A stretch of 41,332 bases of DNA from Syntrophobacter sp. SbD2. Lineage in GTDB: Bacteria > Desulfobacterota > Binatia > UBA9968. Where the stretch lies: assembly GCA_945889495.1 (NCBI GenBank), contig CAMDBU010000035.1, positions 1 to 41,332 of the forward strand. The letters run 5' to 3'. Positions 1 through 8,095 of the stretch are shown here, in pieces (position 1 is the stretch's first letter; each line of letters opens with the position of its first letter). The notes below the pieces were generated by a model. It did no database searches. It saw only the letters and a list, made by a program, of their open reading frames with translations, and was not told where the DNA came from. The position numbers were made by a program, and so were the translations under genes.

Positions 1-1
1 G

Positions 2-97
2 CACACACTTGGCCTATACCGAACGCCAGCTAAGAAGCAGGGGTTCCGCTACGGTCCGATTTCTACCTTGGAGGCTGCTACCAACAAACCGACCTGA
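2..97 (+). CDS. possible C-terminal end of an upstream gene (partial)
   Basis: An open frame enters from the left edge and runs 31 codons to a TGA at 95-97. The residues (…LYRTPAKKQGFRYGP…) are not low-complexity, but I recognise no family. The downstream gene starts 73 bases later with its own ribosome binding site. With so little sequence this may be chance; the 5' part lies outside the window. Confidence 0.2.
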   Translation, partial: HTLGLYRTPAKKQGFRYGPISTLEAATNKPT

Positions 98-170
98 CAT
101 TTTCGCCTTGCCGTTAACATGACAGATTGACGTTGCTACGACAGGGTAAATTCATTCAAAGGAGCAACCC

Positions 171-845
171 ATGAACCTGATCCACACCATCTACCAACCG
201 CCCGGCGCCGGCCCCCATCCGACGATTCTCACCCTGCACGGCCGCGGCGCCAACGCTTTCGATCTATTGGGTCTGGCGCCTCACCTTTGCGACGGGCAGT
301 TTCTCATCATCTGTCCGCAGGCGCCGCTAGAAGTGCCCATCGGCCCAGACCAAATGGGTTACGCCTGGTACAACGCCAGCCGTGGCGGCACGCCGGACAC
401 CGACGGCATGTTGGAATCGCTCGCAGCGTTAAAAATATTTCTCGACGATTGCCTCAAACAATATCCCATCGACCCCAAACGACTCGCCGTCCTCGGCTTC
501 AGCCAAGGCGGCGTGATGGCGTACAGCTTGGCGTTAACTAATCCGCAACGCTTCGCCGGCCTAGCCGCGCTGAGCACTTGGCTGCCCCGCGAATTAACCC
601 CAAGACTGGCCATTAGCGCCGCCATCCAAGCGCTGCCGACATTGATTCAACATGGCACCAACGACCCGCAGATCGAAGTCGACCGCGCGCGCGATTCGGT
701 GACGCGGCTGCGCGAACTAAACGTGCCGCTGATTTTTAAGGAATACCCAATGGGCCACGAGATCAGGCCCCAAGGACTTTTTGATTTGTCTGCTTGGCTG
801 GAGGAAAAAGTAAGGGCGGCCGGCCGGTCGCCCTTACAAGAATAG
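171..845 (+). CDS. alpha/beta hydrolase, phospholipase/carboxylesterase family
   Basis: A 224-residue cytosolic serine hydrolase of the phospholipase/carboxylesterase group (YpfH or acyl-protein thioesterase-like), expected to cleave small carboxylic or thioesters. The fold markers are in order: TLHGRGAN oxyanion region near residue 21-28, nucleophile elbow GFSQGG with Ser111, acid in HGTNDP (Asp164), and catalytic His195 in PMGHEI. Length is normal for the family and no signal peptide is present. The ATG is preceded by AAAGGAG at a good distance. It converges on htpX with only 19 bases between them. The family is clear; the substrate cannot be read from sequence. Confidence 0.9.
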   Translation: MNLIHTIYQPPGAGPHPTILTLHGRGANAFDLLGLAPHLCDGQFLIICPQAPLEVPIGPDQMGYAWYNASRGGTPDTDGMLESLAALKIFLDDCLKQYPIDPKRLAVLGFSQGGVMAYSLALTNPQRFAGLAALSTWLPRELTPRLAISAAIQALPTLIQHGTNDPQIEVDRARDSVTRLRELNVPLIFKEYPMGHEIRPQGLFDLSAWLEEKVRAAGRSPLQE

Positions 846-864
846 CTGCTGCGGAATATCGACC

Positions 865-1752
865 CTAAGCTTTCAGATAGCTCATATCCTGCGCCATCGC
901 TTCGAGACGGGCGACCCGCTCTTCCATCGCCGGGTGGGTGCTGAACAGCGACGCGAATCTGCCGCCGCTGAGCGGGCTCATGATGAACATATGCGCGGTG
1001 GCGTTTTGCGTCGCGGGGCTCACTTGTAGCGGAATGTTTTGCGCGCCCATGTGCAATTTTTTTAGCGCGCTGGCCAAAGCCAGCGGATCGCCGGAAATCT
1101 TCGCGCCGCCGGCATCGGCCAGATACTCGCGCGAGCGCGACACCGCCATCTGAATCAACATCGCCGCCATCGGCGCGACGATCATCATGAATATCAGCCC
1201 AAAGATGCCGCCGCCGCCGTTGCCTTCCTCATCGTCGCTGCGGCGCCCGCCGCCGAAGATCATCGACCACTGCGCCATCTGCGCCATATAACTGATCGCG
1301 CCGGCGAGGGTGGCGGCGATACTGCTGATCAGAATGTCACGATGCTGCACATGGGCGAGTTCATGGCCGAGCACGCCGGCCAGCTCGCGCTTGTTGAGAA
1401 TGCGCCGAATACCCTGGGTGACCGCCACCGCGGCATGTTCGGGATTGCGCCCGGTGGCAAAAGCATTGGGGTTTTCTTCGGGAATGACGTAGACTTTCGG
1501 CATCGGCAATCCCGCCTTGCCGGCCAACTCTTGGACCAAACTGTATAGCTCAGGATCGTCGTTGGCACTGATCTGTTGGCCGCCGTACATTTTGAGCACG
1601 ATCTTGTCGCTGAACCAGTAACTGAAGAAGTTCATGGCACCGGCCAAGATCAACGCCATCACCGCGCCATTGGGACCGCCGACCATCTGGCCGATCCAGA
1701 CCACCAAGGCGGTCAACATCGCGAGGAGAATAGTGGTACGAAAACCGTTCAT
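865..1752 (-). CDS. htpX: membrane zinc metalloprotease HtpX (M48)
   Basis: HtpX is an inner-membrane M48 protease that degrades misfolded membrane proteins, overlapping in role with FtsH. The protein has two N-terminal hydrophobic segments, the zinc motif HELAH (residues 130-134 from the chosen start), a second pair of hydrophobic stretches around 145-205, and the downstream glutamate ligand in [11 protein letters not shown]. The family signature NPNAFATGR is intact. I start at the ATG at 1752 because AAGGAG lies eight bases upstream; a GTG three codons earlier would overlap that ribosome binding site. Length (295 residues) is standard. It appears to be a single-gene unit. Confidence 0.95.
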   Translation of the reverse strand: MNGFRTTILLAMLTALVVWIGQMVGGPNGAVMALILAGAMNFFSYWFSDKIVLKMYGGQQISANDDPELYSLVQELAGKAGLPMPKVYVIPEENPNAFATGRNPEHAAVAVTQGIRRILNKRELAGVLGHELAHVQHRDILISSIAATLAGAISYMAQMAQWSMIFGGGRRSDDEEGNGGGGIFGLIFMMIVAPMAAMLIQMAVSRSREYLADAGGAKISGDPLALASALKKLHMGAQNIPLQVSPATQNATAHMFIMSPLSGGRFASLFSTHPAMEERVARLEAMAQDMSYLKA

Positions 1753-1922
1753 AGCCTGCACTCCTTTTCTGCCAGTTATCCTACGAAACGCCTAGGTTAA
1801 GTCAAGGTACAATTTTACCATGCGGCAAATCTGCGCATGGCCACGGCAATTGGCAAGTCCCTATTTCAAATTGCCACTGATTGGCCCTAAGATCGCCCAG
1901 CTGTTCATTGGAGGTTTCAATC

Positions 1923-2783
1923 ATGCGAGTCGGAGTAGTGTTCCCGCAAACCGAAATCGGCGCAGATCCGTACTATATAAAAGACTTCGCCCAAGCCGCC
2001 GAAGAGCTGGGCTTTGCTCATATCTTGGCCTACGACCATGTGGTCGGCGCCAACCCGGCAAGCCGGCCCAATTGGCAAGCGCCCTACAGCCACTTAGACA
2101 TGTTTCACGAGCCGTTGGTTCTGTTCGGCTACTTGGCCGGCGTGACCGAGCGAATCGAATTGTGCACCGGCATCGTCATATTACCGCAGCGCCAAACCGT
2201 GCTGGTGGCCAAACAAGCGGCTTCGCTGGATGTCTTGAGCGGCGGCCGTTTACGTTTTGGCATCGGCATCGGCTGGAACGCCGTGGAATACGAAGCCCTG
2301 GGCGAAGAATTTAACAATCGCGGCCGGCGCAGCGAGGAGCAAATCGAACTCCTGCGCCAAATGTGGACGAAGCCGACGGTGACGTTCCAAGGCCGCTGGC
2401 ATAAAGTAACCGACGCAGGAATCAATCCGCTGCCAGTGCAGCGGCCGATCCCAATCTGGTTCGGCGGCAGCGACGAGCGCGCGCTGCGCAGGCTAGCGCG
2501 CCTGGGCGACGGCTGGTTCCCGCTCCTCGGACCCGACGACAAGTGCCGGGCGATGATTGATAAAGTTAGAAGTTTGGCGCAAGAAGCCGGTCGCGACCCG
2601 CAAGCGATAGGCATCGAAGGCCGCGTTCCCTACGGCCAAGGCTCGCCAGAGGAATGGCGCGCGACCATGGCGGCCTGGCAAAATCTCGGTGCCAGCCATG
2701 TGAGCTTCAATTCAATGAAGGCCGGCCTGAAGTCGCCGTCGGCGCATATCGAAGCGCTGCGCCAGTTCGCTAAATTGTGTTGA
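1923..2783 (+). CDS. LLM-class F420-dependent oxidoreductase (TIGR03619-like)
   Basis: A 286-residue luciferase-like TIM-barrel oxidoreductase. The N-terminus (MRVGVVFPQTEIGADP), the central LCTGIVILPQRQTVLVAKQA and RLRFGIGIGWNAVEYEALG segments and the IPIWFGGSDERALRRLARLGDGW segment (split here by position, roughly residues 190-212) are typical of the TIGR03619 F420-binding subgroup. Substrates of such enzymes are mostly unknown. An ATG 14 codons earlier is possible, but TTGGAGG sits nine bases before 1923, which decides the start. No cofactor-F420 gene is nearby, so F420 rather than FMN use is inferred from the subfamily. The gene converges on the selenoprotein gene, with a large hairpin between. 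Confidence 0.88.
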   Translation: MRVGVVFPQTEIGADPYYIKDFAQAAEELGFAHILAYDHVVGANPASRPNWQAPYSHLDMFHEPLVLFGYLAGVTERIELCTGIVILPQRQTVLVAKQAASLDVLSGGRLRFGIGIGWNAVEYEALGEEFNNRGRRSEEQIELLRQMWTKPTVTFQGRWHKVTDAGINPLPVQRPIPIWFGGSDERALRRLARLGDGWFPLLGPDDKCRAMIDKVRSLAQEAGRDPQAIGIEGRVPYGQGSPEEWRATMAAWQNLGASHVSFNSMKAGLKSPSAHIEALRQFAKLC

Positions 2784-2803
2784 GAGGGAATTAGGGATCA
2801 GAA

Positions 2804-2888
2804 TAAGATTAACCACGAAAAACACGAAGGGCACGAAGGGTTCGGATTGCCAGTTCGCCATTTCGTGTTTTTCGTGGTTAAAATCTTA
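2804..2888. repeat. large inverted repeat with CACGAA units between convergent genes
   Basis: The left arm (2804-2828) and right arm (2862-2888) pair over 25 bases with one two-base bulge, giving a long stem and a 33-base loop. The left arm and loop contain ACGAA units spaced about nine bases apart (CCACGAA, CACGAAGGG, CACGAAGGG). The right arm covers the stop codon of the selenoprotein gene. It has no U-tract, so classical termination is doubtful, but it could stall or protect both convergent transcripts. Similar short-period CACGAA arrays are widespread between genes of environmental bacteria; function unknown. Confidence 0.75.
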
Positions 2889-3119
2889 CAATCCCAGCAG
2901 CTCCAAGATCTTTAGTTGATCGAAGCCGACCACCGATTGGCCGTCGATGATCGTCACCGGCGTGCTTTGAAAGCCTTGGTCGATCAGTTCCTTCATCGCC
3001 GCCTTATCGGCGCGAACATTTTTCTCGACAAATTGAACGCCCTTTTGAGATAGAAACTCTACCTCTTTGTGACAGGGGCCTCAGCCAGGCTGGGTGTAGA
3101 CGACTACGGTAGTTGCCAT
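2886..3119 (-). CDS. glutaredoxin-like selenoprotein (in-frame UGA = Sec13)
   Basis: A 77-codon frame read through one UGA at 3081-3083. It translates as MATTVVVYTQPG-U-GPCHKEVEFL…, continuing uninterrupted to TAA at 2886. The fold is glutaredoxin/thioredoxin-like: beta strand TTVVVYTQPG, redox motif U13-G-P-C16, helix, second strand VQFVEKNV, then cis-proline STPVTIIDG (residues 52-60) and VVGFDQLKILELL at the end, a glutaredoxin hallmark. UGA occupies exactly the attacking cysteine position. GGAGGAA lies eight bases before the ATG, and an extended -10 promoter lies further upstream. A hairpin matching the bacterial SECIS pattern follows the UGA. Expected role: cytosolic thiol/selenol redox exchange. 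Alternatives are a sequencing error or a pseudogene from one TGC/TGT change, but the frame is otherwise intact and the SECIS-like fold argues for selenocysteine. SelA/B/C/D are not in this window. Confidence 0.85.
3047..3083 (-). promoter_or_regulatory. SECIS-like hairpin for selenocysteine insertion
   Basis: On the minus strand the UGA (3081-3083) is followed by 15 bases, then a perfect seven-pair stem GAGGUAG/CUAUCUC (3059-3065 with 3047-3053, one G-U pair) closing a five-base loop AGUUU. The loop G is the second loop base and lies 24 bases after the UGA. This matches the known bacterial SECIS rules: a small apical loop with G in its first two bases, and a loop about 16-37 bases after the UGA. 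A short lower helix (CCCU with AGGG) could extend it across an internal loop. Confidence 0.72.
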
Positions 3120-3151
3120 GTTCTCATTCCTCCATGCAATGAATTACCGCC

Positions 3152-3180
3152 CTTATAACACTTCGGATTTGCCGCCGCAA
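3152..3180 (-). promoter_or_regulatory. sigma-70 promoter with extended -10 for the selenoprotein gene
   Basis: Read on the minus strand, TTGCGG (3175-3180) and TATAAG (3152-3157) are separated by 17 bases, with a TG one base before the -10 hexamer (extended -10). Transcription would start about 25 bases before the ATG at 3119, leaving a short leader with the GGAGGAA ribosome binding site. Confidence 0.5.
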
Positions 3181-3244
3181 AACTGCGCCGGGGTAGTTTC
3201 AATGGATTCCATCGCCAGCCAAACATGGTAACTTGAGCGAGCTT

Positions 3245-5095
3245 ATGAGCAGCCGATTATTTATAAGTCGCCGCGCGATCAGTGCCACCGTCGCGATCAT
3301 CCTGGCCGCGCTGTTGGGTCTCGCCACTCGGCCCTGGGAACTGGCGGGCCAGGAAACCACGCCGGCCGACGAGCTGTCGAGCCATGCCAAGTTTTTAGCG
3401 TCACCGGCCCTCGAAGGGCGCGGCACGGGCAGCGCCGGCATCAAGCTGGCGCGCGATTACATCGCCGCCGAGTTCGCCAAATACGGCCTGCGCCCCGGCG
3501 GCGACAACGGCGGCTATCTCCAGCGCTTCGAGGTCGCGGTCGGCGTCAAAGTAAAAACACCGACCAACTTGGCGCTGGGCGAAGAGCCGCCGCTGAATTT
3601 GAACGACAGCTGGGTGCCGCTAGGCATGGCCGCCTCCGGCCAAGCCGAAGGCGAAGTGGTCTTTGCCGGCTACGGTATCAGCGCCAAAGAATATGGCTAC
3701 GACGACTACGACGGCGTCGACGTCAAGGGCAAGATCGTCGTCGTATTGCGCTACGAGCCACCGCCCAAGAACGATCGAAGCCCGTTTAGAAAATCCCCCG
3801 ACTACTCGAGCCACGCCGCGCTGCGCACCAAGGCCAACAACGCCCGCGATCATGGCGCCGTCGCCATGATCCTGGTGGACTTGGACGGTCGCGGCGATGG
3901 CCAGAGCGAACTTTTGTCATTGCGTAGCAGCCTGTGGCGCAGCGGCAATAGTTTACTCGCCGGGCAAATCACCCGACAATTGGCTGAGAGTTGGTTCGCC
4001 AACCATGGCGTGGCGCTCAAAGAGCTCAAAGCGCGCATCGACCGCGACGAGCAACCGGCGTCGCGGCCGTTGGCTGGCGCCAAAATCTCCTTGCAGGTGA
4101 CTCTGGAAGAGGAACGGGCGCCGGCGGACAATGTCGTCGGGATTCTTCCCGGCAAAGCACCTCAGGAGCAGCAGGAATATCTGGTCATTGGCGCCCACTA
4201 CGATCATCTTGGACTTGGCCACTTCGGTGCGCGCGATCAAAGCACTGCCGGCATGATCCACTATGGCGCTGACGACAACGCTTCGGGCACCGCGGTGCTG
4301 CTTCAGGTGGCGCGCCGTTTGAGCCAGATCGAGCCCAAACCGGCGCGCGGAATTATTTTCGTCGCCTTCTCCGCCGAAGAGTTGGGACTCCATGGCTCGC
4401 GCCATTTCGTCAGCCAATGGCCGCGGTTGAGCACGATTAAAGCGATGATCAACCTAGACATGGTCGGCCGCTTGCGTGACGACCGGATCACAGTCTTCGG
4501 CACCCGCTCAGCGCCGCCATTTGAAGCCATCGTTGCCAGCGCCGCCCGCCAGCTAGAGTTGAAAGTTAACCCGGCCGACGGCGTCGGCCCGAGCGACCAT
4601 CTATCGTTTTACAACAAGCAAATTCCCGTGCTGCATTTTTTCACCGGCAGCCATGGCGACTACCACCGTCCCGGCGACACCTGGGACAAACTCAACATTG
4701 AAGGCATGGGGCGCATCGCCGACTTGGTCATCGCCTCAGCAGTGGCCATCGCCGCGCTGCCAGAACCGCCTGGCTTCACGAGCTTACCATCGCGCCCGAC
4801 TTCGGCGGATAGCGCTGAGCGCAGGGTTGGCGGCGTCTATCTCGGGGTTATTCCCGAGTACAGCCGCAATGTTGACGGCGTACTATTGGCCGGCGTGGCG
4901 CCGGGTAGCCCGGCTGCGGCGGCGGGGCTGCGCGAGGGCGATGTGATCGTTCAACTGGCGCAACGCAAAATCAGCAACATCGAGGATCTTACAGACGCGC
5001 TGGCGAGCCACAAACCGGCCGATCAAGTAACCATCACGGTGCAGCGTGGCGCGACCAACGCGGCGCTGCCGACCACTCTGGGCGCGCGCCGTTAG
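3245..5095 (+). CDS. exported M28-family peptidase with PA and PDZ domains
   Basis: A 616-residue zinc aminopeptidase-type protein (M28) predicted to act in the periplasm. It opens with a signal sequence (basic MSSRLFISRR, then a hydrophobic run to about residue 30). A protease-associated insert follows (about residues 125-280, VVFAGYGISAKEYGYDDYDG), then the M28 core: HYDH near residue 318, GADDNASG near 343, AEE near 378, LDMVGR, and SDHLSF with the late GDYHRPGDTWD histidine. A C-terminal PDZ domain (about 525-616) probably binds peptide ends or partners. I start at the ATG at 3245; a TTG four codons earlier is possible, and neither has a strong ribosome binding site. It is divergent from the selenoprotein gene. 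Domain calls are firm, substrate unknown. Confidence 0.9.
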   Translation: MSSRLFISRRAISATVAIILAALLGLATRPWELAGQETTPADELSSHAKFLASPALEGRGTGSAGIKLARDYIAAEFAKYGLRPGGDNGGYLQRFEVAVGVKVKTPTNLALGEEPPLNLNDSWVPLGMAASGQAEGEVVFAGYGISAKEYGYDDYDGVDVKGKIVVVLRYEPPPKNDRSPFRKSPDYSSHAALRTKANNARDHGAVAMILVDLDGRGDGQSELLSLRSSLWRSGNSLLAGQITRQLAESWFANHGVALKELKARIDRDEQPASRPLAGAKISLQVTLEEERAPADNVVGILPGKAPQEQQEYLVIGAHYDHLGLGHFGARDQSTAGMIHYGADDNASGTAVLLQVARRLSQIEPKPARGIIFVAFSAEELGLHGSRHFVSQWPRLSTIKAMINLDMVGRLRDDRITVFGTRSAPPFEAIVASAARQLELKVNPADGVGPSDHLSFYNKQIPVLHFFTGSHGDYHRPGDTWDKLNIEGMGRIADLVIASAVAIAALPEPPGFTSLPSRPTSADSAERRVGGVYLGVIPEYSRNVDGVLLAGVAPGSPAAAAGLREGDVIVQLAQRKISNIEDLTDALASHKPADQVTITVQRGATNAALPTTLGARR

Positions 5096-5130
5096 CGCTA
5101 AGCTCACGAAAAACCGCCACCGACCCAGGA

Positions 5131-5176
5131 ATAAGTGCGTTTTTTCACGAGAAAATGAAAAAAACGCTCCACTTAT
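5131..5176. repeat. imperfect inverted repeat upstream of the GST gene
   Basis: ATAAGTG-CGTTTTTTCA (5131-5147) faces TGAAAAAAACG-CTC-CACTTAT (5156-5176) across eight bases. Pairing is nearly complete apart from small bulges. It could terminate M28 transcription or regulate the GST gene 55 bases downstream; there is no clear U-tract after the stem. Confidence 0.55.
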
Positions 5177-5231
5177 TACAACGTTGTGCTAAGATATCTG
5201 TTGTTGTGAAAGGCAAGGAGGTTAGCCGTCA

Positions 5232-5840
5232 ATGATCAAGCTTTATACGTTTCCGCCATCGACCAACTCGCGCAAGGTGCGCATCGCACTCTTGGAGAAG
5301 GGACTTGAGTTTGAGCGGATCAACGTCGACCTCACCAAAAGGGAACAAAAGAACCCTGATTACCTCAAAATTCATCCATTCGGTCAAATCCCCGCACTAG
5401 ACGACGAAGGCTTCGTGGTTTACGACTCAACGGTGATTAACGAATATCTTGAAGATGAATATCCTTATCCCGCGCTCATGCCGAAGGATTCCGAAGGCCG
5501 TGCCCGGGCGCGCATGATGGAAGATTTTCGCGATTCCTATTTCAATGGCTATTTCGTCCATATCATCCAGGAGAACCGCAAACCCGAAGGCGAGCGCGAC
5601 AGCCAACGCATCGACAACGCCAAGGTCGAGATCACTAAAGCCTTCGACCGCATCGAAGCTGAACTCAAAGGCAAAGAATACTTAGTTGGCGCGTTCAGCT
5701 TGGCCGATGTCGCTTTCATGGCCAACATCGAGCTGCTCGACCGCTTCAGCATCCCGGTGGATCCGGTCAAATATAAAAACGCCGTTGCCTGGATCGCCCG
5801 CTTGAAGGCCCGTCCGAGCTTCGCCGCCTCGGCCCAGTAG
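5232..5840 (+). CDS. glutathione S-transferase family protein
   Basis: A 202-residue soluble GST. The N-terminal thioredoxin-like domain has the start MIKLYTFPPSTNSRKVRIAL (residues 1-20, Ser/Thr-Asn-Ser at the catalytic position), the cis-proline segment GQIPALDDEG, and the glutathione-contact YDSTVINEYLEDEYP. The C-terminal all-alpha domain (about 88-200) has the conserved LVGAFSLADVAFMANIE-type N-capping motif. Such enzymes conjugate or isomerise electrophiles with glutathione; the substrate is not readable. AAGGAGG lies eight to fourteen bases before the ATG. An inverted repeat lies just upstream. Confidence 0.92.
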   Translation: MIKLYTFPPSTNSRKVRIALLEKGLEFERINVDLTKREQKNPDYLKIHPFGQIPALDDEGFVVYDSTVINEYLEDEYPYPALMPKDSEGRARARMMEDFRDSYFNGYFVHIIQENRKPEGERDSQRIDNAKVEITKAFDRIEAELKGKEYLVGAFSLADVAFMANIELLDRFSIPVDPVKYKNAVAWIARLKARPSFAASAQ

Positions 5841-5870
5841 CCGAGCGCCGTGAATTAACCATGACGGATT

Positions 5871-5893
5871 GAAGATGGCCGCTTTCCATCTTC
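5871..5893. other. hairpin between the GST and pcs genes
   Basis: GAAGATGG (5871-5878) and CCATCTTC (5886-5893) form a perfect eight-pair stem with a seven-base loop. No U-run follows on either strand, so it is at best a weak terminator for the GST gene. Confidence 0.4.
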
Positions 5894-5926
5894 GACCTAG
5901 CAATCCTCCCATTTCCTAGACTAACC

Positions 5927-6637
5927 ATGGCGGATCTGATCTTCGCCTGGCTGGTTCACCTCTACACCGCCCTGGGCGCGGTTGTCGGTCTCTACGCAAT
6001 CCTGGCCATCGACGAAGGCAATTTTCGCTTAGCGTTTTTCCTGATGGCCACCACAGTCGTCATCGACGCCAGCGATGGCGCTTTGGCGCGCGCGGCGCGA
6101 GTGAAGGAGCTGCTCCCCTGGTTCGACGGCGCGCTGCTCGACAACCTCGTCGACTATCTTAATTACGTCATCGTCCCCTGCCTGCTGTTGCTGCGCGCCA
6201 ACCTGCTGCCAGCCCAGGACGCGCTCGGGCTCGCCGCCCTGCCGGTACTGGCGAGCGCCTACGGCTTTTGCCAGCGCGACGCTAAGACCGCCGATCATTT
6301 CTTTTTGGGTTTTCCGTCCTATTGGAACGTCGTGGTTTTTTATTTCTATGCGCTCGGCAGCCCGCCTTGGATCAACGGCTTCACGGTTATCGTATTATCG
6401 ATCTTGGTATTCGTGCCGCTGCGCTTTCTCTATCCCAGCCGCGCGCCCCGTTTTCGCATGTCGGTCAACCTCCTGGGCGCGCTCTGGGGCGCCACGGTGT
6501 TTTATCTGATCCACCGTTTGCCCGCTCCGCCCCACTGGCTTGCGCTTGCCTCAATGTTATTTCCCGCCTACTATACCGGACTATCGCTGTGGCTTGAGCT
6601 GCGCCGCGTTCTCACCCAGGGCAGCGCGGACGATTAA
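5927..6637 (+). CDS. pcs: phosphatidylcholine synthase (CDP-alcohol phosphotransferase)
   Basis: A 236-residue integral membrane enzyme with about eight hydrophobic segments. The CDP-alcohol phosphotransferase signature runs from Asp-Gly-Ala-Leu-Ala-Arg (near residue 50) to DGALLDNLVDY, with the 12-residue spacing found in Pcs. The N-terminal AWLVHLYTALGAV, the YLNYVIVPC segment and FLGFPSYWNVVVFYFYALG (near 129-147) are characteristic of phosphatidylcholine synthase, which joins CDP-diacylglycerol and choline to make phosphatidylcholine and CMP. This implies choline uptake by the cell. The ATG lacks a strong ribosome binding site. Pcs is commoner in bacteria that meet eukaryotes or eukaryotic debris. 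Confidence 0.85.
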   Translation: MADLIFAWLVHLYTALGAVVGLYAILAIDEGNFRLAFFLMATTVVIDASDGALARAARVKELLPWFDGALLDNLVDYLNYVIVPCLLLLRANLLPAQDALGLAALPVLASAYGFCQRDAKTADHFFLGFPSYWNVVVFYFYALGSPPWINGFTVIVLSILVFVPLRFLYPSRAPRFRMSVNLLGALWGATVFYLIHRLPAPPHWLALASMLFPAYYTGLSLWLELRRVLTQGSADD

Positions 6638-6658
6638 CTCGGAGAATTGGGAGAGCCT

Positions 6659-8074
6659 GTGAGAAAACTAATTTTGACGCTAGCGGCCATCGTCATTATT
6701 GCCGCGCCATTCCCCGCGCGCGCCCAAAGCCAAAACGGCCGCGGCGCCAACGGCGCGCCCAAGTATGTTTTTCTATTTCTCTCCGACGGCGCCGGCGCGG
6801 CCCATTTGGAAATCGCCCGGCAGTATCGCCAACACATCCACAACGAAGGCATGGTGATCGTCGACAAGATCATGAAGGAAGGCAGCATCGGCGTCATGAC
6901 CACCCATGCGGCCAATTCGCTGTCCACCGACTCAGCCGCCGCCGCCACCGCCATGGCCGCCGGCTGTAAAGCCAAGATCGGCGCTCTCGGCGTCTGCGAC
7001 GATGGCACTGTGGCGGTGAGCGCTATGGAGATCGCCCGCCGGCGCGGCATGAAGTTGGGGCTGGCCACCAACTCGACGATCTACGACGCCAGTCCGGCGG
7101 CGTTTGTTTGCCATGTGCCCAACCGCAAAGATTACCCGGCGATCCTGCGCCGCTACTTGGAGATGGCGCCGGATGTTTTGTTCGGCGGCGGTCTCGACCA
7201 ATTTCTCGCCAAGGGCCAGCCGGGCAGCCAGCGCACCGACGACAGCGACCCGCTGGCCGAATTCGCCAAGTTGGGTTATCAATCGGCGCGCACACTGCCC
7301 GAGCTGCAACGGGCCGGCGGCGACAAAGTATTGGGGCTGTTCGGTCTCACCGAGATGAGCTTCGAGCTCGACCGCGACAAACAGAACGAGCCGTCGGTCT
7401 ACGATCTGACCCAGGCGGCGATCCGCCTGCTCCATGGACCGCGCGGCTTTTTCGCCTTTATCGAATCGGAAAACATCGACCGCGCCTCCCACGCCAACGA
7501 TATCGCCTCGGTGATCCACGACTACCGCGAGTTCGACCGGGCTGTGGGACTGGCCTATGAATTTTACAAAAAGTATCCGCGGGAGACTTTGATCCTGGTC
7601 GCCTCCGACCATGAGTCCGGCGGCCTGGGCATGACGCTAGCGCTAAAAGATCTGTCGAGCAGTAAAGGCAACAACCAGGTGGCCGGCAATCACAGCGACT
7701 TTAAAAAACTCCAAGCCGTCAAGATTTCGCTGCAACAGGCGGCCAAACAGCTGGGTAGCAATCCCAAGAGCGAGGCGGTCGACAAACTCATGGCAGACCA
7801 TTTCCCCGGCTTCACCCTGGCGCCGGAGTACCGCGAGAAAATCGTCAACAGCCAGTACCTGTCGCGGACGATCTTCGCCGAACCGGTGGCCAATGCGCTC
7901 GGCATGATGGTCGCCAACAACACCCAAATCTACTGGCAGAACACCGCCCACTCCAACGTGCCGGTGCTGGTCGGCGCCCTGGGCGTCGGCGCCGAACGGT
8001 TCAAGGGCTATTACGACAACGCCGACTTCGGCAAAAAATTGAAAGCGCTATTGGAAGGCAAAAAACATAATTAA
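6659..8074 (+). CDS. exported alkaline phosphatase (PhoA superfamily)
   Basis: A 471-residue alkaline phosphatase that hydrolyses phosphomonoesters in the periplasm. A signal peptide covers about residues 1-22, ending FPARAQ. The metal- and phosphate-site motifs are present: LFLSDGAGAAH (first metal Asp), STDSAAAATAMAAG with the phosphorylated Ser, the DRASHANDIASVIHDYREFD ligand segment (about residues 275-295), ASDHESGG, and the C-terminal HSNVPVLVGALG histidine. I start at the GTG at 6659 because GGGAGAG precedes it; a TTG four codons earlier would overlap this site. It follows pcs by 21 bases and may be co-transcribed. No PhoB box was recognised. Confidence 0.9.
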   Translation: MRKLILTLAAIVIIAAPFPARAQSQNGRGANGAPKYVFLFLSDGAGAAHLEIARQYRQHIHNEGMVIVDKIMKEGSIGVMTTHAANSLSTDSAAAATAMAAGCKAKIGALGVCDDGTVAVSAMEIARRRGMKLGLATNSTIYDASPAAFVCHVPNRKDYPAILRRYLEMAPDVLFGGGLDQFLAKGQPGSQRTDDSDPLAEFAKLGYQSARTLPELQRAGGDKVLGLFGLTEMSFELDRDKQNEPSVYDLTQAAIRLLHGPRGFFAFIESENIDRASHANDIASVIHDYREFDRAVGLAYEFYKKYPRETLILVASDHESGGLGMTLALKDLSSSKGNNQVAGNHSDFKKLQAVKISLQQAAKQLGSNPKSEAVDKLMADHFPGFTLAPEYREKIVNSQYLSRTIFAEPVANALGMMVANNTQIYWQNTAHSNVPVLVGALGVGAERFKGYYDNADFGKKLKALLEGKKHN

Positions 8075-8095
8075 GCTAGCTAGCGAGCGCCGCCG

